Of a DNA stretch of 64,000 nucleotides, positions 1-9,548 are shown piece by piece. The notes beneath the pieces were generated by a model. The model saw nothing but the letters and a program-made list of their open reading frames with translations, searched no databases and was not told the origin of the DNA. The stretch spans positions 10,483,001 to 10,547,000 of the forward strand of contig NC_065425.1 in NCBI RefSeq assembly GCF_024362695.1, given 5' to 3'. Numbering within the stretch: the stretch's first letter is position 1; the number at the start of each line of letters is the position of its first letter. This DNA is from Pectinophora gossypiella (lineage: Eukaryota > Arthropoda > Insecta > Lepidoptera > Gelechiidae). The position numbers and the translations under genes are program-made.

Positions 1-56
1 ATGGATAAGAAAATGACGGCTATAACTTAAAATAAAATTAGGAGGTGTCTACAGGA
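1..56 (+). mobile_element. MITE-N, 3' end only
   Basis: The first 56 bases match the right inverted repeat of the MITE-N copies at 37355, 48275 and 57042 (GATAAGAAAATGAC, then TAAAATAAAATTAG and TCTACAGGAA). The left part lies outside the window or is lost. Confidence 0.7.
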
Positions 57-429
57 AACGGGGCGTCCGTTACATTAACTTTTTACTAAACCACCGATTA
101 TTAGCCAGACATTTGTCACGAATATCGTTAAAAGTATCCACCGAAAAAAATCCTATCAAAACTTTAGCATGTGCCAATATTTCACGGCACCACTCAAAAC
201 TTTTACCGCGGCAATTTGTCAAATAAATGACAAGTATGAAATGTATTAATTTGAATAATTTATTGCGGATTTGAATTTTTTACATCTGATTGGTCCCCAC
301 AGGGTCATCGACATTGAGGCAGACCACGACGACGGTGGCGGGACGAGGTAGACGCTTTCCAGAACACCTGGCAGAACGATGCCTAAGATAGGGAAGGTAA
401 GAAAGTATCACAAAGTGTATTTTGTGATA

Positions 430-504
430 TGTCCCCATCGGGAATCGAACCCGGACCTCCAAATCGTGAGCCTAACCCTCTATTTACTAGACCACGGAGG
501 CTGT
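430..504 (-). mobile_element. SINE-B, tRNA-like head only
   Basis: Read on the minus strand this is the tRNA-like head of SINE-B, with the B-box-like GGTTCGATTCCCGATGGGGA. The body is missing, so this is a fragment and not a tRNA gene. Confidence 0.7.
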
Positions 505-848
505 TAAATGAATATAAATGAATTGAAAATATAGCTTAAAATCACCCTACGACCAGTTAACAACATACCATCGCGTACCCCACTCAACCGATGGGTTGTC
601 ACGGCACAAACTTCGAACCTTCCAAACTTAAGTTAAGCTACGATGCAACAAATGTAGGCAAGCATTCCTAACGCTTCGGTAACTGCGGTGCGGTTATGCA
701 CATGCGCGGAGCGGGCGCGCTAGCGGGTAGCAGTTAGAACAATAGACCCAGAGTAGAATATTTTCTACTGAAAATATATTTTTTAAATTTAATTAATTTC
801 TACTAAATATCTACGGAAAGCCTTATTTATTATATATTACTAGTGAGT
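505..848. other. stretch with no recognised gene
   Basis: AT-rich, with one GC-rich patch near 690-725. No open frame of note, and no family from elsewhere in the window recognised. Confidence 0.4.
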
Positions 849-948
849 CTGGTCCCGCGTGATGGTTTAAGGCCCGAACTCCCTATCCATCCATAGGGAA
901 GGCCCGTGCCCCAGCAGTGGGGACGTTAATGGGCTGATGATAATGACT
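849..948 (+). mobile_element. SINE-C, 3' part
   Basis: Carries the SINE-C tail (GTGATGGTTTAAGGCCCG, then CCCCAGCAGTGGGGACGTTA) and ends in an imperfect GATGAT run. Head and central module are absent, as in a 5'-truncated retroposon. Confidence 0.75.
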
Positions 949-967
949 AGTGACAAAAATGTCATTA

Positions 968-1024
968 CTAATTTAAGAGCCACACTCTTGTCGGTGTAGC
1001 ATTCTCCATTCTTGTCTATCAAAG
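968..1024 (-). mobile_element. LINE-e 3' tail
   Basis: Minus-strand match to the end of LINE-e: CACCGACAAGAGTGTGGCTC then TTAAAT. Directly abuts the SINE-A copy that follows. Confidence 0.6.
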
Positions 1025-1033
1025 ACATGGTTC

Positions 1034-1231
1034 AAGTAACGACTACACCAGTAAGTAGTAACCGGGATCAACCGCTTAACGTGCCTTCCGAAGCACGAAT
1101 CATCTTACTTTCGGACAATCTGGTGATCAGCCAGTAACGTCGTAACCAAACTAGGGCCACAGAGTAATTTTTGTGATATGTCCCCACCGGGATTCGAACC
1201 CAACGCTCGACCACTGGACCACGGAGGTCGT
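1034..1231 (-). mobile_element. SINE-A, tail-truncated copy
   Basis: On the minus strand: tRNA-like head (GTCCAGTGGTCGAGCGTTG, GGGTTCGAATCCCGGTGGGG), the CTAGTTTGGTTACGAC segment, the central module with GCTTCGGAAGGCACGTTAAG, and the start of the SINE-A tail. The last ~110 bases of the full element are missing. Confidence 0.8.
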
Positions 1232-1776
1232 TTCCAATAAATGCCAATAAGCATTTAGATTTCTACACTCGTTTGCAGCCGGCTACTTCATAAAATCAGT
1301 TAATTAATAACCTCCCACCCTGCGCACAGTCTTGTTTAAAAGCTTATTGAAACAAACTCCGAAATAATAAGCGTTGTAAATTCCGAAGACTGTAATTGCA
1401 TTTCTAAAGAATTTTGTTTATATACCTACAAACTTTGTTATTTTGTTGGTAATCATCAACGGTACAACCAACTAGACGCCCGCCTTATTACAAAACGAAG
1501 AGTAAAGATAGTACCTGAATATATTATATGAGTAAAATTCCAGATTACATAAAGCTCAACAGATGTTAATTACTTATATTTACATATACTTATATTTACC
1601 TAATATTTTTCTAATTTCTAATTTTTAAGTTTGCTGTGTTATTTTAATTTTACTTTATTTTTAAATAATTACCCTTGTATAAGTTATGTACGCTGTAATT
1701 GTCATTTATATTAGTCACAATACCGTAACCTTCCAAATGTAAAAATGTTTTAATGTATATGATGTGGCTGTACTTT
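1232..1776. other. AT-rich stretch, possible LINE 3' UTR
   Basis: No convincing coding region. Around 1530-1560 there is a short KIPDYIKLN-like peptide resembling the end of LINE reverse transcriptases, followed by AT-rich sequence and an AATAAA near 1781. This is weak support for an old LINE end. Confidence 0.3.
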
Positions 1777-1889
1777 ATAAATAAAAACCAGGTTTAAAAT
1801 ATAGATCGCGAAAAAAGTCTACTTAATTGACAAGTCGAAGTCGACACGGTCGCGGCGCGGACTTAATTTTAAACCTGGTATCTTTATTT
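1777..1889. repeat. short inverted repeat (24-nt arms)
   Basis: Arms 1777-1800 and 1866-1889 are imperfect reverse complements that share ACCAGGTTTAAAAT exactly. The 65-bp spacer is GC-rich at its right end (CGGTCGCGGCGCGG). Possibly the ends of a small non-autonomous transposon. Confidence 0.5.
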
Positions 1890-2541
1890 GGGATCTTTAG
1901 TATTTTGTAATAATGCGGCTAATACTTGATATTTGTGTCAAATAGCAGAGGTCAAGGGTAGAGGAAAGCGAGACGTTGCGTTCCGATTGGCTCACTCAAG
2001 ATCCTAAACACTTCGAAAAGTCATTAAAACGGTCGTGTTTGGTCGAACGTTGTCGGACGGTATCTTACATCTGACATATTGGTCAGATGTGCTGACAGAA
2101 TCCGTTCGTTTCTTATAAGGTATCTAGAGCTTGTATGGCCGATGGTACAGCATTATTTTGCGTACCACCTTAACCTCTATACTTCGACACCTCGACTCGA
2201 GTTTGTAACTCGAATTACAAACAAGAAGTTATTTGTTTAGCGAAGAAAGAAAATTTGAATTCTATTCGACAAGTCTGAAGACAAACCTTGCTAATTAACG
2301 TGTGACAAAGTTTTATTTTTTGGCACATGTCATTTATATGTTATTAATTATGATGTGTCAAAGTGTTAAAACTTTAAATGATGCCATTTTAATGGTGTAT
2401 ATTATTTAAATTCATACGAATTTTCAAGACGTTTGAGGACTACCTACTGCTCGTAAAGTGCAAAAAAAACTGGCAAATACAGAGTATGAGGCAAATGTTA
2501 AATAAAATTATAAATAAACTCACATTCGTCACTATGTCAAA
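1890..2541. other. stretch with no recognised gene
   Basis: AT-rich, with no coding region and no match to repeat families found elsewhere in the window. Confidence 0.4.
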
Positions 2542-2791
2542 TCTTCTTCTTCTTCTATCGTGTGGGTTGTGAGGCGGACTCATCAACCCTGGTGTCAGGG
2601 TTACTTTTGAGCCGCCAAAGGCCACTGACATGGCTCACGTAACGACTACTTACTTACATCAGTAAGTAGTAACCGGGACCAACGGCTTAACGTGCCTTCA
2701 GAAGCACGGATCATCTTACTTTCGGACAAACAGGTGATCAGCCTGTAATGTCCTAACCAAACTAGGGATCACAAAGTATTTTTGTGATATG
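2542..2791 (-). mobile_element. SINE-A, headless copy
   Basis: Minus-strand SINE-A running from the GAAGAAGA tail through the CACCAGGGTTGATG segment, central module and CTAGTTTGGTTAGGACATTA segment. It stops before the tRNA-like head, where it meets a second copy in the opposite orientation. Confidence 0.85.
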
Positions 2792-2964
2792 TGGGGACAT
2801 ATCACCGGGATCCCTAGTTTGGTTAGAATATTACTTACTGATATAAGTACGTAGTCGTTACATGAGTCATGTCAGGGGCCTATTGCGGCTCAGTAATAAC
2901 CCTGACACCAGGGTTGATGGGGTTGGTAATTCACCTCACAATCCACACCATAGAAGAAGAAAAA
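2791..2964 (+). mobile_element. SINE-A, internally deleted copy
   Basis: Plus-strand SINE-A that starts at the end of the head (GGGGACATATCACCGGGATC) and runs to GAAGAAGAAA. It lacks most of the central module. Forms a head-to-head pair with the copy at 2542-2791. Confidence 0.8.
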
Positions 2965-2965
2965 C

Positions 2966-3005
2966 TAATTTAAGAGCCACGCTCTTGTCGGTGTCATTCT
3001 CCATG
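2966..3005 (-). mobile_element. LINE-e 3' tail
   Basis: Minus-strand CACCGACAAGAGCGTGGCTC then TTAAAT, the last bases of LINE-e. Confidence 0.55.
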
Positions 3006-3767
3006 TTACTTTTTTAGGTTGAAATGGAGCAATGGTTTTCCTTTTGCTTTCCGCCCCGCAGTACTCTGTCTGACGCGAGTGGGATGGCGCCCAGAGTAGT
3101 CTATTTCAAAGCCGTACTAGGACTCCTGTCCTCCGCCTCTGAACAGTACCGACAGTTACTACCACGATTACCGCTGTAATATTCCTTCGAAATTCACAAA
3201 AGAGTGCTGTAACCAAGTAATAAGGAAACTTAGCTAAGAAGCAAACACTAAGTATCTGCTTAGTCATGTTTAGTTAAGGAACGTTGTGCTTAGGCATACT
3301 TAGCGAACTGCACTTATCCAAACTATGTGTAACGTCTCAATAACCGAGATGTCTTGCTATGTAGTACGCTGGTTATAGCCGTAAGTGCATTCTCTGTGGG
3401 TGTGGTACAAGTAAGAGGAGGTTATCGCTTCAAGAAATAAGTCATATCTCTTGTTCATTTATTTATTTAATAAACACACGTAACAGGTTACAGACATAAA
3501 TCTTATGAAATAATACACTTATTGAGGTTAAGACTGAAACTCAACTAAACGTATGCAAGGTATACAATACTATCGTGAGAAAAGACGACGCAGAACTAAA
3601 ATATATTACAATAAAATATACTTAGCTCTGCAACAACATGGTAACAATGACGATTCTACGGCCAAATCTTGAGGTGAGCATATGTTTCTAATAAGAAAAC
3701 GAATGAAGGCAGGAAAATTATTATTATAATAAATATTTATAATTATTATAATAAATATTCTCTTAGC
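3006..3767. other. stretch with no recognised gene
   Basis: No coding region or known repeat recognised. AATAAA-like and AT-rich segments near 3470 and 3720 could be old LINE tails, but nothing decides it. Confidence 0.35.
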
Positions 3768-3856
3768 GTTTCTGCCATTTGCTTCGATCCTGACACACAT
3801 ATCTTGCTTCCTCCACATTCATCGATCGTTTGATACACACATGCGTAGATCGTACT
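3768..3856 (-). mobile_element. LINE-q tail fragment
   Basis: Minus strand reads as the LINE-q tail, with CGATGAATGTGGAGGAAGCA followed by GTGTCAGGATCGAAGCAAAT. This corresponds to a peptide like NVEEA...CQDRSKW, as in the other copies (15427, 24277, 27222). Confidence 0.65.
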
Positions 3857-4049
3857 AAACGTTTTCTAAGGACAATCTAATCCGATCCAATTTAGTCAAA
3901 TGAAATTTCATTGTCTCTGCTTACCCCAGTGGGAATTAGAGTTTATGTACGTATGATTTAGCGCTATCCCTGTCTCGCCGTCCGCTAACCTAACCGATGT
4001 ACGATAATTATATATATTAATTTACATCTGTATACTATTTAAGTATTTT

Positions 4050-4587
4050 TAGGGTTCCGTAGACTAATGGCAAAAAACGGAACCCTTATAGATTCGTCAT
4101 GTCTGTCCGTCCGTCCGTATGTCACAGCCACTTTTCTCCGAAACTATAATAGCTATACTGTTGAAACTTGATAAATATGTGTAATTTTAGGGGTCCCCAT
4201 ACATAGAACTGAAACTAAAAAAAAAATTTTTATAAAACACATACGTGTGGGATATCTATGGATAGGTCTTCCAAAATGGTATTGAAGTTTCTAATATCAT
4301 TTTTTTCTAAACTGAATAGTTTGCGCGAGAGACACTTCCAAAGTGGTAAAATGTGTCCCCCCCACCCCTGTAACGTCTAAAATAAGAGGAGGATAAAACT
4401 AAAAAAAAATATATGATGTAGATTAGCATGCAAACTACCAACGAAAATTTGTTTGAACCAGATCTCGTAAGTAGTTTTTTTCAATACATCATAAATCTTA
4501 AACCGTAATTTACTTTTATATTATGTTACTTGCTGTTACGGAACCCTTCGTGGGCGAGTCCGACTCGCACTTGGCCGCTTTTTTTAT
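4050..4587 (+). repeat. repeat-U, GGTTCCGTA element
   Basis: Begins AGGGTTCCGTAGACTAATGG, has an internal inverted ACGGAACCCTTATAG and a CCGTCCGTCCGT run, and ends ACGGAACCCTTCGTGGGCGA then GTCCGACTCGCACTTGGCCG. Non-coding. The same 3' end recurs at 33110-33158. It resembles abundant non-autonomous repeats of moths and butterflies; its class cannot be settled from this sequence. Confidence 0.6.
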
Positions 4588-4865
4588 GATAATGTTGTTT
4601 ATGTCCCTACACAAACACGATATGGAGCGCGATGCACGTTTCTCACACATCAGGGGTATGGTATAGTTTAGTTTCGTTTTGGAATTGTTATTTCTGTAAT
4701 TTTTAATCATAATTTTTATTTTTATTTTCCGTGTGGAGTCTGTGTAAATGTTACCTGTTTGTCTGTGTCTGAAAATAATAAATGTTCTATCTTTTTCTAA
4801 GAAAGAAAAAGAGTGAGAAATAACCAATTATTTCTCTCTCTGTTTTCTTTCGTCCTTTCTTTTTC

Positions 4866-4890
4866 CCTCTCTCTCTCTCTCTCTTTCTCT
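4866..4890 (+). repeat. CT-rich microsatellite
   Basis: A run of CT dinucleotides inside a longer pyrimidine tract (about 4830-4900). Confidence 0.85.
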
Positions 4891-5153
4891 TTCTTTTTTT
4901 AATAATCGCTCGCAGCTCTCAACTCGTACCAGCTCCAAAGTAGATACTTGTCAGGTTCTGAAGCCGCAGGTCTTGTATTTGAGCTTAGCTTAACAGGCAA
5001 ACTGAATACGAGCTACATCTACGTGATATGCTATATGCATAAGTCATTCAACCACTTACATTCACTCAGTGTAGCTATTAGATGTGCAAATGGGAAGATA
5101 CATACGCGTAGACTGAGGTCTACTCAAATATACAATGTATATGTAGGTATCTT

Positions 5154-5290
5154 TCAAATCAAATCAAATATACTTTATTATACACAAAAAACATAGAAAT
5201 ATTTAGCAACAGTACAAATGGGCTGCCTTATTGCTCTGAAGCAATTTCCTCCAGGCAACCACTACCAGGAATCAGCCATAAAAAACTCAA
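5154..5290 (-). mobile_element. LINE 3' tail (GATTTGATTTGA end)
   Basis: On the minus strand, a non-coding 3' UTR with AATAAAGTATATTTGATTTG at its end. A shorter copy of the same end is nested at 21577-21675, where it has a 7-bp target duplication, which supports retroposition. Confidence 0.55.
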
Positions 5291-5796
5291 ACAAACGTCA
5301 TGTTAAGTGATTTCAAGCAATATCACTTTGATTCTTCCACATCTTTTACTTTCCCAATTAATCTATGTCCTTTTATACCTAAAATCCACGCCGACGAAAC
5401 CTATCCAAATAACCAAGGAACATTAAAGAGAAATCCATTACACCGGATACCAAGCCTGTTAGGTAGGGCTTAGCATAATTTTTCTTTTACAAGGCACTTT
5501 TGTACTTTAGCATCCCACATCTTTCAATGCGCAAACACCTATTATAATGATGATTTATTATCTGTCCGTGATGTGTTTGGCTTTAATTGTTGTTGGAAGA
5601 GATTTATTTCCTCCGTGAGCCTACCTTGGGTCTACGAAGCTGTTATACAGCTGTTATTTTGGTGACGAAAAGTGAAATTGTAAAATTACATAACATAACA
5701 GCGTCCCGCATGTACGGGGAATCAGGCGTGGCTGCTATAAGCATAAGGAAAGGATAGGTAGAGGTGTATACCCACTTCTCACATACATACATACAT

Positions 5797-6112
5797 AATT
5801 AATACACATAATAACGGGTTCTTACCGCGTTTAAAGTAGGAATATGGGGTGACGAATTGAGTGTGTAGTTATAGGAGGGTTTCGGTCGAGTCTTCCGTAT
5901 TTGGCGTTTTGCATCGAGATCTTGTAAACGCTTCTCTTCAAATAAATTCACGCTGTTGTGAACGGTGCGGCGCCATTCCGGTCTAAGACGAGCACGATCC
6001 TCCCAACTAACAGTTGGTACCTCACAACATGGTTGGTTGGTTGGCATGGTATAATATCGGGAGTCTCATATCCCTGATTTAAACGTTGTAAGAACCCGTT
6101 ATTAAATTAGCA
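5797..6112 (+). mobile_element. hairpin-H copy with captured LINE sequence
   Basis: Left arm AATAACGGGTTCTTACCGCG then TTTAAA; right arm has GAGTCTCATATCCC, then TTTAAACG and AGAACCCGTTATT. The loop is replaced by about 200 bp of another LINE (minus strand 5855-6047). No clean flanking duplication is visible, unlike the other copies. Confidence 0.6.
5855..6047 (-). pseudogene. LINE ORF2 C-terminal fragment inside hairpin-H
   Basis: The minus-strand peptide contains DRARLRPEWRRTVHNSV followed by a basic KRQIRKTRPKP. This DRxxWRRxxH plus basic-tail pattern is typical of the extreme C-terminus of LINE endonuclease-reverse transcriptase proteins. The ATG at 6047 is probably not a real start. No polymerase or endonuclease motifs remain. 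The fragment lies between the two stem arms of a hairpin-H element, so it was captured or inserted there. The family assignment is an inference from a short pattern. Confidence 0.45.
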
Positions 6113-6138
6113 GTAGATAAAAAACGAAATATGCTACT

Positions 6139-6382
6139 CATCTGGAGGTTCGGGTTCGATTCCCGATGGTGACATTGTCGAAATCACTTTGTGAGACTGT
6201 CCTTTGTTCGGGAGATTACAGGCTGAATCACCTGATTGCCTGATTGCACATTAAGACGTTAGTTCCGGGCTACTCGCCCAAATGCGCAGTGGAGCAGCGT
6301 GGTGGATTATGCTCCATACTCCCTCCGGTTGATTGAGGGGAGGCCTGTGCCCAGCAGTGAGACGCTATTTATGTTTATGTAA
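6139..6382 (+). mobile_element. SINE-B, diverged copy
   Basis: Has the end of the tRNA-like head (GGTTCGATTCCCGATGGTGA), CACTTTGTGAGACTGTCCTT, and the SINE-B tail with GTGGAGCAGCGTGGTGGA and AGGCCTGTGCCCAGCAGTGA. The central module is largely decayed. It abuts LINE-e at 6388. Confidence 0.8.
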
Positions 6383-6387
6383 CAACC

Positions 6388-7110
6388 ATGGACATTGTAA
6401 TCAAAAAATTTCAGTTAAAGATAAACGCGAGCAAAACTAAAATAATGACAACATCCAAACATCCAGCAAACTATAGACCTGTTAAACTGAATGACAACAT
6501 ATTAGAAAGAGTTGATAGTTTCAAATATCTTGGAAGTATAGTAAATAGTGACTCTAGATGCACACAAGACATAATAGCCAGAATTGCAATAGCCAAACAA
6601 GCATTTAACAGGAAAAAATACATTTTGAAAACCAAAAACATATCATTAAAAATAAGGAAACGGTTTATTAAATCATATATTTGAAGCATTGCACTCTATG
6701 GAAGTGAAACGTGGACTATGACACAGAGAGACAGAGAGAGGTTGGAAGCGTTTCAGATGTGGTGTTGGCGAAGGATGGAGGGTATAAGCTGGACTGAAAT
6801 GGTGTCAAATGAAAAAGTGCTGGAAAGAGTTGAAGAAAAGAGAACCATATTGAAGACTATAGAGAACGGAGAGGAAATATGATTGGCCACCTGATACGAC
6901 ACGATTCATTTATAACAAACATTATAGAAGGAAAAATTGAAGGGAAGAGAGGAAGGGGTAGACCTAGGATAACATTTATGAAACAAATAAAAGAGAAGGT
7001 GCAGGTCGTGTCGTATCGGGAGGTGAAGGTTTTGGCGGGAAGAAGAGAGGAATGGCGGTTACTCCACCGACAAGAGCACAGCTCTTAAATAGAGAGAGAG
7101 AGAAATAGCC
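6388..7110 (+). pseudogene. LINE-e reverse transcriptase C-terminal part, broken
   Basis: The first 98 codons encode a non-LTR reverse transcriptase region with FQLKINASKTKIM, the thumb-like FKYLGSIVNSD and AIAKQAFNRKK. A TGA at 6682-6684 replaces an expected Trp codon; reading on gives SIALYGSETWTM and WCWRRMEGISW. A one-base shift near 6860-6878 moves the frame to that beginning at 6879, which encodes MIGHLIRHDSF, EGKRGRGRPR and the C-terminal HRQEHSS. The copy then ends in CTTAAAT and a GA-rich run. Catalytic polymerase motifs and the endonuclease are absent, as expected for a 5'-truncated LINE. Related copies lie at 21301, 26625 and 36804. The clade (RTE-like or Jockey-like) cannot be decided here. 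Confidence 0.8.
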
Positions 7111-7400
7111 ATATAATGGCATCTTCCTTTTTTGAAGTCGGTTACAAACTCGGTGGGTTGAATTTGAATTTTGAATTTACAAATAGTTTGTCATGTCCCG
7201 CGATTTCCCCCTTACTGGGACAATGTCTCCAAGGGGAAACGATGATCCACCAGCAGCATTGCAGCCTACTTTGTTGTGACAGGAATAATTCAGAATTAAT
7301 TTAAAAGGCTGACAACTTTTGTGCGGCCGTCAAAAAGCGGCAGACGAATGACTTGGTGAGCGAAGATTTTACACGGAGGTGGGAAAAATATTTGAGGACG
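7111..7400. other. stretch with no recognised gene
   Basis: Short open frames only and no recognisable motif. A TTTTTTGAAGTCGGTTACAA segment resembles ends of common insect repeats, but I cannot assign it. Confidence 0.3.
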
Positions 7401-7691
7401 CTTCTTCTACGATCGTGTGGGTTGTGAGGTGGATTACCAACATCATCAACTCAGGTGTCAGGGTTATTATTGAGCCGCCAAAGGCCCCTGACATGCCCCA
7501 TGTAAAGACTATGTACGGTCACGAGTACTAATATGTATACACTTTGATACCATGTCACATTAAGATTTTTTTACCAATTAAACCGTAAGTCTCATTAAAT
7601 GTCAAATATGTTAGTGCGACAGGGTCCTAAAGTGAGTACATGATATTAGTCACACCTGTACTTACATCAGTAAGTAGTAACCGGGACCAAC
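7401..7691 (-). mobile_element. SINE-A interrupted by MITE-F
   Basis: The SINE-A tail (7401-7513) and its continuation (7661-7691, TACTTACTGATGTAAG on the minus strand) are two halves of one copy, split by the MITE-F at 7514-7660. The SINE is therefore older than this MITE insertion. Confidence 0.8.
7514..7660 (+). mobile_element. MITE-F nested in SINE-A
   Basis: 147-bp element. Starts TACGGTCACGAG and ends ACACCTGTA, with the interior AAATGTCAAATATGTTAGTG. It has imperfect terminal inverted repeats and TA at both ends, the pattern of Tc1/mariner-type MITEs. The interrupted SINE supplies the empty-site sequence, which supports a TA duplication. Confidence 0.8.
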
Positions 7692-7861
7692 AAAATGTAT
7701 TTATTTGACAGCTGTATTTTTTTTTTAAATTATTCTATCATAATTTGGTGTACAGCGACCTCTGTGGCGATCTCCGGTGGTTGAGCGTTGAGCTCACGAT
7801 CCGGAGGACCCGGAATCCCAGTGGGGACATACCACATAAAATACTTTGTGACTTTACAGGC

Positions 7862-7874
7862 TGATCACCTGATT
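7862..7874 (+). repeat. target duplication of hairpin-H (left, 13 bp)
   Basis: TGATCACCTGATT, repeated exactly at 8018-8030. Because the host is a SINE whose uninterrupted sequence is known from other copies in the window, this is a true duplication. Confidence 0.9.
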
Positions 7875-8017
7875 ATACATTGTTTTAAGTTTACGCAGTT
7901 ATTATCATAATTAAAGCACAAAATAACGGGTTCTTACCGCGTTTAAATGGGGATATGAGACTCCCGATATTCCCCATTTAAACGCGGTAAGAACCCGTTA
8001 ATTATGTGCTTTAATTA
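7875..8017 (+). mobile_element. hairpin-H copy 1 (143 bp)
   Basis: A leader (ATACATTGTTTTAAGTTTAC then GCAGTTATTATCA) is followed by a stem of about 46 bp that includes ATAACGGGTTCTTACCGCG and its reverse complement, with a loop of under 20 nt reading TATGAGACTCCCGATAT. It ends GCTTTAATTA. Flanked by perfect 13-bp duplications. Non-coding. Confidence 0.9.
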
Positions 8018-8030
8018 TGATCACCTGATT
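8018..8030 (+). repeat. target duplication of hairpin-H (right, 13 bp)
   Basis: TGATCACCTGATT, identical to 7862-7874. The host SINE resumes directly after it. Confidence 0.9.
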
Positions 8031-8494
8031 GTTTGAAAGTAAAATGATCCATGCTTCGGAAGGCACGTTAAGCCGTTGGTCCCGGCTATTAGCCGTAAAA
8101 ACACCTCCACCAACCCGCATTGGAGCAGCGTGGTGGAGTATGCTCCAAACCCCCTCCGGTTGATTGAGGGGAGGCCTGTGCCCAGCAGTGGGACATATAT
8201 TGGCTGTTTATGTTATGTATTAAAATAAACGCTTTTGCTTAAAAATATGTAACTGTAAATATGAAAAACGGAATAGGCGATATAATAATTATATAAAGGC
8301 GATATAAATAATAATAGCAAGATTTCCTTTCCTTTACAGTACCTTCTTTATTTTATTAGGGCGAGTAAATAATAAATAATCCACTCTAAAGAAACTGTTT
8401 TGGCTTTTCTTGTGTATTAGTTTTTTTTTTATCCTCGTGGAAGGTTAAGTATATATATATTACATTAAGGAGGCTTCTATTTATGTCTTACATA

Positions 8495-8612
8495 CATAAC
8501 ATAACACAGCCTATATACGTTCCACTGCTGGGCACAGGCCTCCCCTCAATCATCCGGAGGGGGTATGGAGCATACTCCACCACGCTGCTCCACTGCGGGT
8601 TGGTGGTGGGAT
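8495..8612 (-). mobile_element. SINE-B, 3' end
   Basis: Minus strand: GTGGAGCAGCGTGGTGGAGT, AGGCCTGTGCCCAGCAGTGG, and the final GTTATGT. 5'-truncated copy. Confidence 0.85.
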
Positions 8613-8709
8613 TTATGTCTTAGTTTCCGACTAATTTCTACAATAAAAAAAACAATTTGAAAGCGAAGTATACATCGGTATACGTAATATACATACAATA
8701 TGTATGTAT

Positions 8710-8783
8710 AATTATTATACACCAGTATAATTCTCCTTAAGTTAATTATAACTTGAGGAGAATTATACATCAGTATAATAATT
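8710..8783. repeat. near-perfect hairpin, 34-nt arms
   Basis: 8710-8743 and 8750-8783 are reverse complements apart from a 4-nt block and one other base, with a 6-nt loop. The core arm is GTATAATTCTCCTTAAGTT. Could be a tiny MITE or its remnant. Confidence 0.7.
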
Positions 8784-8799
8784 ATATTTAGTAAGCTAA

Positions 8800-9387
8800 T
8801 ACTTCCTCCCATAACCGTCTCCCAGTCCAATGTCAAGGGTAATTAGGTAGAGAGAAACGCGCGAAACTCCCATAAGTCGACGTCAGTTGAACGTTCTGAA
8901 TTCGAAAATTCATTTCCGTTTCCGACTTGTACGGTTTATGAGCGGAAGTTACGTGCACATGTAGCTGTTTCCGGTACCGAGTGTTCCAATTTTGAAATCG
9001 TTTTGTGGGTGTAATGTGGCCGTTATGGTTTAATTTTTTTAATTGTTTGTTTTTAGTTCGGCACCGAAACTAAACGATCCTTATCCACATTAATAAAATA
9101 AAAATAAAAAAACATTGGCTGAAATATAAAGATAAAGATTTTTATTGTGTATAAATTTAGGTACAGTTATAATAATTATTAATCATAGTTGCAGTTATAG
9201 TTGCAAATTACGTCTCACAAAATTTAGCCTTTTGCAGGCATATAGATATTTCACACAGGCTTTAGGCTTAAGGAGGTATCCAGATTCAAAACATCATGCT
9301 GCTCAGATTGTCTAGGTAGCTATATAGCTAATATTATGATAACTACTTTAAAGACTACATTGCAAAGCGACTAGAGAAACTGATACA
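8800..9387. other. stretch with no recognised gene
   Basis: AT-rich, with no coding signal. AATAAAATAAAAATAAAAA near 9095 may be a retroposon tail. Confidence 0.35.
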
Positions 9388-9521
9388 AACATACATACAT
9401 ATTTAAACTCACGCCTATTTCCCACCGGGTTGAGTAGGAAGTATGGAATTCAATTTGCTTCGATCCTGACACACTGCTCTTACCTCTACATTCATCAATC
9501 GTTTCAAAAACGCACGCCGAG
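9388..9521 (-). mobile_element. LINE-q tail
   Basis: Minus strand has ATTGATGAATGTAGAGGTAA, GTGTCAGGATCGAAGCAAAT and ends in TATGTATGTATG, the LINE-q tail layout. Confidence 0.75.
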
Positions 9522-9548
9522 TCAGAGATAAACTGATATTAAGTATAC

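Larger units (their letters stand above)
7756..8217 (+). mobile_element. hybrid SINE: A-type head, B-type tail, split by hairpin-H
   Basis: The head has the A-type signatures GGTTGAGCGTTGAGCTCACG and GTGGGGACATACCACA. After the shared central module (GCTTCGGAAGGCACGTTAAG) the sequence continues as B (GGCTATTAGCCGTAAAAACA) and ends with the B tail GCCTGTGCCCAGCAGTGGGA. A hairpin-H element (7875-8017) interrupts it within CTGATCACCTGATTGT. The joint in the shared module suggests template switching or recombination between SINE families. Confidence 0.8.
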
